From Vicugna pacos (taxonomy: Eukaryota; Chordata; Mammalia; Artiodactyla; Camelidae), in the NCBI RefSeq assembly GCF_048564905.1, contig NC_132992.1:31854501-31918500 (forward strand): DNA of 64,000 bases, given 5' to 3'. This document shows, piece after piece, positions 54,850 to 64,000 of this stretch (the first letter of the stretch is position 1; the number at the start of each line of letters is the position of its first letter). The notes under the pieces were generated by a model. That model was given only the letters and a program-made list of their open reading frames with translations. It searched no databases and was not told where the DNA came from. Made by a program: the position numbers and the translations under genes.

Positions 54850-55199
54850 TGCAGCTGGGGCTCCATGAAACCCTGCTGTGTAAACAAAATGTTCACAAAC
54901 ATACACACACATAATCCATTTGGTCATATATAAGTCTTAATGCATAAAAAATCTGAATTTATACAGGATTTATTCTTTGACTAAAACTGAATTGATATAG
55001 TAAATCAACTGCAAATAGATGTCACCAGAAATTCCCAAATATTTGGAAATTATGCACTCAGCTTTAACTAGCAGGTTAAAGAAGCAATTAGAAACACTAT
55101 CAGAAAATACTCAGAAAAAAAATCTAGTGAGAACACATATATAAAAGTAAGAGTGAGAAGCAGGTAAAATAGTATATTGATGGAAATTTATCTTTAAAA

Positions 55200-56542
55200 T
55201 GTTTATATCACTAAAGAAGAAAGGTTGAAAAAGTATTATCTAGGCCTTAAATAACAGAAGATAGAAAAATAGAATGAATTAAACACAACATCAGCTAACA
55301 GAACGAAATAATTTTTGTAAGTGAAATTATGAAATACAAGCAAACAATAGAAATATCCATAAAATACAAAGTTAATTTTCTTAATATGATTAATCAAATT
55401 GATAGATTTCTAGATAGAATTAAGAAAGGAACAAGGAGAAAAATGCAAATTATAAATATAATGAATGAAATAGAAAAATGTAATACATTGTCAACATTAA
55501 AAGGATAGTAAAAGAATATCATTATCAAGATTATGCCACCAGATGTAGACCCACATGTGTGGGGAAACCTGATATTTTTGACAAAGTTGAAAAGACAGTT
55601 CAATGGAGGAAGGGTAGCTGGATGAGCATGTGATGTTGGGATCACTGGATGTTCAAGGCAAATAATTCAACCTTTGCCTAAACCTCACCCCTTACACAAA
55701 GTTAGAGGGCAGTCCCAAAATGGATCATACAAACAAGTATAAAATGTAAAACTATAAAGCTTCTAGAAGGAAAAACAGGAGAAAAATAGGAGAAAAATCT
55801 TCATGACTTAGGGAAAAAGCAAGAAGATTTTTGACATGACACCAAAAGTATAATCTACAAAAAAAGACTTCAATTTCATCAAGATGAACAACGTTTGCTC
55901 TGTGAAAGGCATTATTAAGAGAATGAAAAATGCAAGCCACAGACTGACAGGAAATATTTGCCAAATATATTTTTCTCAACAGTCTAGTATTCAGAATACA
56001 ATGAACTCCCTAAACTCAACAGGAAGAAAAGAAACAATCCAATCAAAAAGTGGATAAAAACTCACACAGACCCTTTACCAAAGAGGCGATGTGGTAGGGA
56101 AAAAGCATATAAAGAAGCACATGAACAGATGTTCAACATCATTAGCCATGAGGGAAATGCAACTTAAGGCCACAATGAGATACCACCCCACATCCATCAG
56201 AATGCCTAACATAAGAATACTGACAGTATCAAGTTTTGGCATGAATGCAGAGAAACTGAATCACTCATACATTGTTGGTGAGTGAGTGGTCCAGTCATTC
56301 TGGAAAACAATGCAGCAGTTTCACATAAAGCTAAACATTCACTTACCTTGTGACCCAGCAATCCACACCCCTGGGTATTTATACTTAAGAAATGAAAAAC
56401 TTCTGTTCACACAAAAATCTGTACATGAATATTCGTGGTGGCTACGTTTGTGATGGCCAAAACCTGGAAACCACCCAAATGTTCTTCACTGGGTGAATGG
56501 TTAAAAAGGCTTCCGGACATCCATCCAATCACATATTATTTA
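55200..56542 (+). mobile_element. Old L1 ORF2, sense, 5' part (copy B)
   Basis: Partner of 17,580-18,909, with GACAAAGTTGAAAAGACAGT, AACGTTTGCTCTGTGAAAGG and ATGTTCAACATCATTAGCCA. Confidence 0.75.
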
Positions 56543-56544
56543 TA

Positions 56545-57026
56545 GATCTTCCACAATTCCCATGGAGTTGGGTCCCAGTAAACCATCATAAGTTGAAAAT
56601 AGTGTAATAAGTCAAAAATGCATTTCATAATCTAACCAACCAAGCATCGTAGCTGAGCCTAGCTTAGCTTAAATGTGCTCAACATTTACATTAGCCTACA
56701 GCTACAGGGGAAAATCATCTAACACATAGTCTATTTTACACTAAAGGGTAGAGATTCTCATAATTTACTGAGTATTGTATTGAAAGTGAAGAGCAGAATG
56801 GTTGTGTGGGTACAGAATGCTTCTAAGTGTTTTCGTTGTTTTATCCTGTGGTGAGGGGAGCTCAGCTTGCACAGCTTCACCAGACAGTATCACATGCCAT
56901 GTTACTAGCCTGGAAAAGATGAAAATTCAATATTCCTAGCATGGCTTCTACAGAATGCATGTGGCTTTCTCACCACTGTACCGTCAAAACTACTAAGTTG
57001 AATCATCATAATTTGGAGACAGTCTG
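56545..57026. mobile_element. Tigger-type transposon inside L1 (copy B)
   Basis: Partner of 18,912-19,395, also TA-flanked, with AACCATCATAAGTTGAAAAT near its left end. The shared nested structure dates both the L1 and the transposon before the duplication. Confidence 0.6.
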
Positions 57027-57028
57027 TA

Positions 57029-57565
57029 GTGACTAAAAGAACAGACGGTTGATACGTGCAATAAACTAGATGTACCTCAAGGGTGTTAATCTGAGTGGAA
57101 AAAAAAATCAACCCCCAAATGGTGCAGGGTGTGTGATTACACTTACTGGTTTATTATGGTCCCACACATGATGTATGATTTTACTTATACCACATTCTCA
57201 AAAGGACAAAATATAAAGATGCAAAAAAATCAGTTGCCGGGGGTTATCAAGGGATGCACGGGTGTGGAGCGTGTGCAAAGTGAATTTCTTTAGGGTGATG
57301 AAACAGTTCTGTATCTTGATTTTAGTGGTAGTAATAAGAACCTATACATGTGATAAAATTTCATAGCACTATGCATCAAAAAAGTGTATATAAAAATGAG
57401 TGATTCAGAGTAAGGCCTGTATATTAACAATATCTTATCCATATCAATTTCCTGGTTTTGATCAATGTACTACGGTTATGTAAATTATTATCATTGCAGA
57501 AAGTTGTGTGAAATGCAGAGAGAACTCCACAATACATTGGCAACTTCTATGTGAGCCTAAAACTA
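57029..57565 (+). mobile_element. Old L1, 3' continuation (copy B)
   Basis: ORF2 end and 3' UTR, with AGTGACTAAAAGAACAGACG at the resumption and an ACTATTTCAAAATAAAAGTA end. Confidence 0.6.
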
Positions 57566-58850
57566 TTTCAAAATAAAAGTAAGCATGTGAGGCAACCGTA
57601 AGATCGCTGGTGGCAGTGTAAACCGGGCAACAACTCTGGTGGTTTCTCACAGAGTTAAACATACACACAACCCAATGACTCCACTTCTAGGCATTGACGG
57701 AAGGGAATGAAAAAATGTCCCCAAAAGACTGGTAAAGAATATTCATAATGGAGTAGAGTATACATTTGATTAGAGTTCTCTTCATTGGACTGAGATATAG
57801 AAAATTAAAGTAGGATACAGTACCTAGACTGGAATGCTTGTTCAGTCTCAGAGAACAGCCGTTATCAAGGATGTAACAGGCAGAGACAAAAGGGAAGATC
57901 TGGGAACCTCAGTAGTGATTCTGTGCCTTCGTACGCTATGTGAGCTGTGGGAGTGGTTATTAAGGAACCAAGGGGAGTCTGAGGACAAGCAACCACAGAA
58001 CTACTCAATTATGCTCATGGGGATTTCCTTACGGGGTGGGAAAACAAAAATAAAATGTTTGAAATTGGATAACTTGACATAAACAACTTCAGTAGATGAA
58101 ATTTAAGGACAAAATGGAAAAGAATCTTCATTCCTTCAATGTCGAGAAGGGGAAATATTTTTATCTTGGAAAACATTTATACTGGTAATACTTTTTTTTA
58201 ACATTTTCACTGATTAAAGAGCATTTGGGGAGAGGTTTTGTCCTCCTGGCAACTACAATAAGAACTGTGGAATTGTACCAAATGATACACAAGCACTCTT
58301 AACAAGATGGCCAAGTATTTGGATTTGGAGGACCCATGGATTCTTGCTCCTAGAATTCCTAATAAGTTAAGCATTAAGTTATATCATAAATGAATATGAT
58401 TTTCTGCTGTTACTGTTTGGTATGCCAATACACACCTGGAGAGATTACAAAGTCAGCAGCCTATTTTGTTATTATTTGTCTGAGCAGTGTTTGCTGTTGT
58501 GAAGTTACCAGATCCCGTGGTTTGGTGGGTAGGAAGGAAGGAAAGGAGGTGAAGTCTCCATGTTTGTCTTTTGTAGGGAAGTCGGGAATGGGTGAGCGTA
58601 TTTCACTTAGAATCGAAGTCAGAGGCAAGAGATCAATCAGAATAGGAATGAATGTTTGCAATCACAGCATGATTCATAATGAAGTTATTTCAGATGAGCC
58701 CCTCAGTTTTATCACAGATTAATTTACTAAATTTAGTAATTTTAAGTAATAAATCTCCTTCCCATACAGCTTTCAATATGAAGCTCTAGGTTGCCCTTTA
58801 ACAGATATAATCATTTATCATTAAATTATAAGGAAAAGCAGAACAATGTT
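57566..58850. other. Copy B-specific intergenic DNA
   Basis: No gene. The first 150 bp contain another sense L1 piece (AACCCAATGACTCCACTTCT). The rest has no partner in copy A and no recognised repeat; a 110-codon open frame at 58,390-58,722 shows no domain. Confidence 0.45.
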
Positions 58851-60348
58851 CACAAGAGGCCGAAGCTCCCAACCTGGATGTCACAATACATTCAGTTTTG
58901 ATCCAGCTGAGAACCACATTTCAGAGGCAGCTGCTATAATGCAGCTGAGGACCTCGCACACATACCGTCAGGAACTCGGAACAGGGCTTTTTCAACAAGG
59001 GGTGTTGCTGCCATCAGGCTGTCCCCAGGCTGCCCTGGAATTCATGGTCTTCCCTGCATAGTTACAAATAATTGTAAACCAGGGCATCGGCTCGCTGTCA
59101 GCTGAAATGGGAGACAGGAGGAAATGTCTCAACTAAATATAAACTCTTCTTCCTGCATCACTCATTGATGAGTTATTTTGATCTTAAAGTCAAAAGACTG
59201 GCTGTTTTAGAGGCGTTGTCTATACTCTTTCCTAGCTGTGCGTTTGCCTTTGGTCCTTTTATTTTAATCCATCCATTAAAGCAATGACATCACATGGAAG
59301 ACTGACAGCGACATTCCACATGACATGTAACAGTATACACAACTTCAGTCACCAGCTCTGCGGTGTTGACACACATTGTGTCTGCAGACTGTAGATACCA
59401 CATTCTGTAGGAGAGCGTTATAGCACAGGGTCACAGAAAGATCTGACATGTTTCTTGACTTTATTTCACAAAGACAGAAATAACCAGACACTGACAAGTG
59501 AGATTGAGCACTTTGGCCCAATGGGATAGAAAATGTGATGTCAGGACAATTCGAGGACTCATGATCTAATAAGTACAGTTCTACTTGTGGAGGCAAATGG
59601 ACTGAATATCCTGATGCTCTTCAAAGTCTAATAAGAAAGACTCAATGTCAGATTTCCAAAGAAACAGTGTTTTATTCCTGTTATAATTTCATAAAAACAT
59701 AAACAATTGAATAGATTCTGAAAGTCATAAGGACTGATTAATCACTTCATATTTAAGTAATTTTGTTTACTGAAAAACCTGAGTAGAAACCAAGAAGCAA
59801 GTTAAAAAAAAGAGCAACAGAGAGACATGAATTATTTTGGATAAGATGTCTTTCACCAAGAAGGGGGAGGTCTGTGAGTTTTCCAAAAGAGTCATCAGAT
59901 TCTGGATGGGGAATTTTACTTATAGGCTAAATGAATGACCAGGAAGTAGACTACAAGAAGGGCTCATAGCCTATTCTAATCTGTTTTAAATGGCTGGCAA
60001 AATTATTCTGCTGTGTGATAACCAATGTATGTCAACTTGTTTAATCTGCAGTTCCCCTCGGCTCCAACCTTTAATGCGAACTGCTTTTCCCATGCCCCTT
60101 TTCAGGTACTGCCTAACTTAATGACCGGGGAAAGACCAGTAGACAAAGTGAAGGTTTGTGGTGAGCCACGTTATTCCCAGCTGTGCGCACAGACCACGTG
60201 GTCTATGAACAGCACTCACCCTCCTTCCTGTTTGGGGGAGGCACATTGGAACCCAGGTACCATGTGAATGTGCTGACAGGGACTCAGAGACACAGAACTG
60301 TCAACTCAGGCAGAACTAAACACATCTGTGCAGCGGAGCCCAGGCCTC
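58851..60348. other. Duplicated 5' flank of TRDV1 copy B
   Basis: No gene. It aligns with about 19,880-21,210; from 60,032 on it is nearly identical to copy A. Confidence 0.55.
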
Positions 60349-60901
60349 ATGCCGCTCTCCAGCCTGCTCGGGGTCTTCCTGGCCCTCATCTTCTCGGGTA
60401 AGGATGGTTCCAAACATGGGTGGGAATGTTCAGGATGAAAGGATTGCACGTGGTACCTCACAGGGACTTGGGGAGGAAAGGAAGATTGGAGAAAAGAAAA
60501 CATGTTATTATTTCAATGTGGCTTGTTTCTAGGACCTAAATTAGTCTCATTCCTACATTATTCTACTCACTACTTCAGCTCTGTTTTCTGATTTTTCCCA
60601 CAGGATCAGGAGTGGCCCAGACAGTTACTCAAGACCAGCCAGCCGTATCCACTCCCGTGGGGAAGACAGTCACCCTGATTTGTCGGTATGAAACAAGTGT
60701 TAGCATATACTATATTTTTTGGTACAAGCAGCCTCCCAGTGGAGAGATGACTTTCCTTATTCGTCAGGATTCATCTAGTGGGAATGCCAAGAGTGGCCGC
60801 TACTATGTAAACTTCCGGAAAGCAGAAAAATCCCTCAGCCTCTCCATCTCAAACTTACTGCTGGAGGATTCTGCAAAGTACTTCTGTGCTCTCAGAGAAA
60901 G
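60349..60901 (+). CDS. TRDV1: TRDV1-type T-cell receptor delta variable segment, copy B
   Basis: Leader exon 60,349-60,397 is identical to copy A ([16 protein letters not shown]). V exon 60,604-60,901 has [20 protein letters not shown], first cysteine in [18 protein letters not shown]2 [21 protein letters not shown]3 [20 protein letters not shown] and second cysteine in [12 protein letters not shown]. It differs from copy A at about 19 of 298 bases; about 15 codons change the amino acid and only two are silent. The CDR1, CDR2-flanking and FR3 strand residues are affected. It is closer than copy A to human TRDV1 at KQ.PS and NAKSGRY. All signals are intact and it should be functional. Confidence 0.93.
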
Positions 60902-60940
60902 CACAGTGCTTGAAGTAATAGGACAAGCTGAACAAAAACC
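60902..60940 (+). other. 23-RSS of TRDV1 copy B (full consensus)
   Basis: CACAGTG, exact 23-base spacer, ACAAAAACC. Confidence 0.96.
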
Positions 60941-60949
60941 CAAGAGCTC

Positions 60950-63260
60950 AAAAAGAGAGAGCTCTCTGCTGCAGGAGCCAAGGCGAGATGCACACCTGCA
61001 GCCCCCAGACAAGACGCGGCAGCCCTGTGGGTGTGTGGTCTGCGGTCCAGGTCAGAAGACTGGATTCTAAATAAAAGCTCCTTTTATGTCATTTGGAAAC
61101 AGGTGTCCACTGGGACATTGTACTAATACATTCTCAGTCTTTAATTTTTGACATTAAAACAGTCATGCAGAAAAAAGTTGACTAAAATTGAGAACTTTCC
61201 CCATAGAAATTTACAGTGATGGTTTCACTTAAAGACATATCACAAACCTGTGTCACATTCCCTGGGATCTTCATAAAAATCACTTCCTAATTCCTTTCCT
61301 CTTACGTCTTGTGCCAGTGAGGGCAGAAACAGAGAAGCAGAACTGCATAGAATGAAGGTTTAGCTATAAGAATAAAAACTCAGGCAATTCCTAGAGCTGG
61401 TGGAGGAGTCTATATGAAGCTGTTATCTTTGCATCTGGTGTTGAGCCTGAATTCACTGTAAGTTAACTGGGGTGACATTTGTGAAGGAAAGTTGGATGTG
61501 GACCAGCGCATAGACAAGCTGTGACTTGTAAGGACGCACTAGAACCAGTGAAGACAAGTGGAACACTAAAGCTGTCTGTCTCTCACCTCCTTCTGTCTCA
61601 CAATAGTGGGTGTCCTTCAGGAGTAATGGATGTCATTTGCCATCATGCTACACGCACACTTGGCCCAAGACAAAGAAGAAGAGGAGGAGATGTGGTGAGA
61701 GGTGGACGAGTTGTGAGTCAACAGCAAGATGGGCTAACCCACCAACAGCAACACGTGTGAGCTACCACAGTGCCTGGGGCCCTGCCCCAGCCAGCAAGAC
61801 ATGATAAATACGGCTACTTCATGACAAGAACCTTCTAAATCTTGCACAAGTCTCTTTCATGGCCCACTCTAACCCAGGACAATACAGGAAGCAAATTCTG
61901 GGAGATACATTACAGATAGTTACTTTGAGACAGTACAAAGTTACTCCTTTACCCTCCTTGTCAACCAGGCATCATTCTGTACCACTTTTAACACCACTAG
62001 TCTTAAATAAAGAACATAAAAAAACCTTGCTGCCAGCTAACATGATGCAATTATTCCTCATTCAACCTAAAACTTGCTAATTCTCTCTTGCAAGGAGCAA
62101 GCTGAGTTCATTTGGCTATTTTGGGGTGATGTTCTTTGCTCTTCTAGCTGGGTCACACTCTCCCATTGAATCCTGTTCCTTAACTCATGAGATATGATGA
62201 GATACAAGATTGGCATATATTAGCACATCTTATGTTATTATATTTATGCAAGAAGGACACGGGAGGTAAAAGTGGTTAATGCGTCCATAAATATATTCAT
62301 AGCGAAATGAAAAAGAAATTTTCACAACTATCATCATTCTTGTTTCTGGAAATGGCCACGTGATTGCAGCTGGTATTTATAACTACCTCTTCCATTACCC
62401 ATGCTGCAATCTGCTTGCTCACAGCAAGCACCTCCCCCTACTGCTTTACTTGACTTTCTATAAAACAAGCTGCATGTTCAGGAGCAATGTCATGTGGAAG
62501 GCCAAGAAGATGAATCAAGAATTCTGCAAGTCCACCACTGTGGTTTTGGCAGAGTTTGCAAGGTACTGAAGGCAAATACAAGGGTCTATATAACTGAAAA
62601 TAATCTTGCCAGTACTCAGGGAAAATTGATGATATGTTGTATTCTGGGAAACATCATTAAGAATGATACTTGACCTCACATCAGAACAACAGACATCAAC
62701 AAGGGAAATCATTTTTAAAGTGTTTCAAGAAAACAAATAAAACTTTCAAGCTTACTTCTTATAAAAGTGTATTTTAAAATTGTCTGTGAAAAATCTCTGC
62801 TAAGAGATTGGAAAGTCAATGCGTAGGCTGGTAAACTATATTTCCAGTGCATATTTTGGAAAAAGGACTCAAGTGCAAAATGCATTAAAAACTCTTATGA
62901 GTCAATGAGAAAAGAAAACAGTTAATGAAAATGGCAAAGCATGAGAGATCCAATACAGAAATACGATATTCAATAGCCAATAAATATACCAAAAAACCCT
63001 TAATATTATTATTCCTTAGGGAAATGAAAATAAACCCTCAATTAGCGTTTCATCTGTGTCCTTTCAGCACCTTGAGTGCATTCATGTAGCTAGAAGAATA
63101 TGATCCCAAGAGGAGAGGGAAAAATAATGTGTCCCCAGAAAAATAAGTGATTAAGTAAATTTCCTAGAAGCCTCCATCACTGAACTAAAATGGAGAATAC
63201 AGCATACAGAAACAGGTCACAGACCTGGACATTGAAGGAAAGGCAGGTTTTACCAGGAAA
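60950..63260. other. Duplicated intergenic DNA after TRDV1 copy B
   Basis: No gene; aligns with 21,810-24,080. The first 180 bp after the signal remain about 90% identical, then identity falls to about 80-85%. Confidence 0.55.
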
Positions 63261-63264
63261 AACC

Positions 63265-63420
63265 AAAGCTGATATTTGTCGAACTCACTGTATGTCAGAC
63301 GCTGTAGCATGCATTACAGATTCATTACCTAATGTAAATATCACAAAGTATATGAGACGTGGTTTATTGTTCCCATTTTTTTATCTGTGGAAAATGAGAA
63401 ACAGCTTTCTTAACTGTGAA
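63265..63420 (-). mobile_element. MIR SINE (copy B)
   Basis: Partner of 24,085-24,235, antisense. Confidence 0.72.
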
Positions 63421-63789
63421 AATCATCTCTATCTTTCCCTGTCAGCCAGAATGTAACATCTTACTGGGCTCCTAGAGTGTAAGATTTGGAAATGGAAAAG
63501 CACTTCACCCCAGAACAGGGCAGTTGGGAAGTGTTAGGGATGGTGACATTACTGGTTTAAACTGGAACCTAAAGGGAACTAGGAAAGATGATGCCAATCC
63601 TGGGTAGCAATTGCCCCAGAATCAATAGATGAGGAAATCATCCACTACCCAGTTGACAGCGCTGAAGGCTTTAGCAAGATTCTCACATGGCAGTGTGCTG
63701 GGGAGAGAAGGGGCTGCAGGGAAGGGTGAGCTATTATTCCTTAAACTCTCCACCCATGTTTCCTTATGAGGACCTGTGCTCCTTGCCTT

Positions 63790-63905
63790 TGCCCTTCCTC
63801 CTGCAACGCTACCCCGTCAAACATCCACATGCTGTACCTCTGCCTCCCTTTATGTCTTTGCTCAGGTGTCACCCCTTACCTCAATATTTCTATTTTCCTT
63901 CCTTG
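63790..63905 (+). mobile_element. L2 fragment (copy B)
   Basis: CTTTGCTCAGGTGTCACCCC; partner of 24,600-24,740. Confidence 0.45.
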
Positions 63906-63944
63906 AGGATCAGGCTCTAGCACACTCGCTGTATGAAAGCTGAA

Positions 63945-63961
63945 GCACTGCCACCTGGTGT
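63945..63961 (-). promoter_or_regulatory. CTCF-like motif, copy B
   Basis: Minus-strand ACACCAGGTGGCAGTGC, the same 17 bases as in copy A. Confidence 0.45.
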
Positions 63962-64000
63962 CCTGCTGAACTATTTTGGGAGGCTCATGCTGGCCTCCCT

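Larger units (their letters stand above)
45971..64000 (+). repeat. Segmental duplication, copy B (continues past the window)
   Basis: Colinear with 8,373-24,837. Compared with copy A it lacks about 2.5 kb (A 9,360-11,950), which holds the Vic SINE and two solo LTRs. It carries an extra 2.7-kb L1 (48.9-51.6 kb) and about 1.5 kb more sequence between TRAV23 and TRDV1 (57.5-58.9 kb). Confidence 0.88.

Noticed and set aside
1-64000. CRISPR array, operon or prokaryotic system
   Set aside because: The sequence is vertebrate throughout: split leader/V exons with GT-AG introns, RSSs, L1, MIR and SINE; no regular spaced repeats.

Overview
The window is mammalian germline DNA from the V region of the T-cell receptor alpha/delta (TRA/TRD) locus, all V segments on the + strand. 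The organism is most probably a camelid (camel, alpaca or llama). The tRNA-headed SINE at 9.62 kb has the form of the Tylopoda Vic-1 family, the young L1 copies look artiodactyl, and expansion of TRDV1-type segments is typical of cetartiodactyls. Species assignment is inference from memory of these families; no search was run.

Layout. The order is TRAV20 pseudogene (1.5 kb), TRAV21 (3.7), TRAV8 (7.3), TRAV22 copy A (12.2), TRAV23 pseudogene copy A (16.7), TRDV1 copy A (21.2), an RPSA retrocopy (26.9-27.9, minus strand), TRAV24 pseudogene (29.3), TRAV25 (34.0), TRAV26 pseudogene (38.2), a degraded retroviral complex (39.9-42.8), a truncated TRAV8 pseudogene (45.7), TRAV22 copy B (47.2), TRAV23 copy B (54.3) and TRDV1 copy B (60.3). 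This matches the human order TRAV20-21-22-23-TRDV1-24-25-26-1-8-7, followed by a tandem repeat of the 22-23-TRDV1 part. Seven V segments have open leader and V exons (TRAV21, TRAV8, TRAV22 x2, TRAV23-B, TRAV25, TRDV1 x2 makes eight counting both TRDV1 copies). Each is followed by a heptamer, about 23 bp and a nonamer.

The central structural result is a tandem segmental duplication. Sequence from about 45,971 to the right edge is colinear with 8,373 to 24,837. The junction falls inside framework 2 of the truncated TRAV8 pseudogene, which predicts a repeat unit of about 37.6 kb whose second half lies beyond the window. Intergenic identity between the copies is about 80-85% by eye. The leader and leader-intron parts of TRDV1 and TRAV22 are identical over 120-150 bp, while their V exons differ by about 6%, mostly at amino-acid-changing sites. 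This suggests gene conversion of the 5' parts together with diversification of the antigen-binding exon.

The V segments do not act as genes on their own. RAG1/RAG2 joins one of them, through its 23-RSS, to a downstream J (alpha) or D/J (delta) segment, giving a receptor variable domain at the thymocyte surface. No J, D, C or enhancer sequence is seen here. Intergenic space is filled mainly with L1 of several ages, L2/MIR, two kinds of DNA transposon and retroviral LTRs. I found no CRISPR array, no functional RNA gene and no other intact protein gene, and nothing that amounts to a wholly new biological system. The most novel items are the duplication junction, the conversion/diversification pattern and an unlisted V-exon relic present in both copies.
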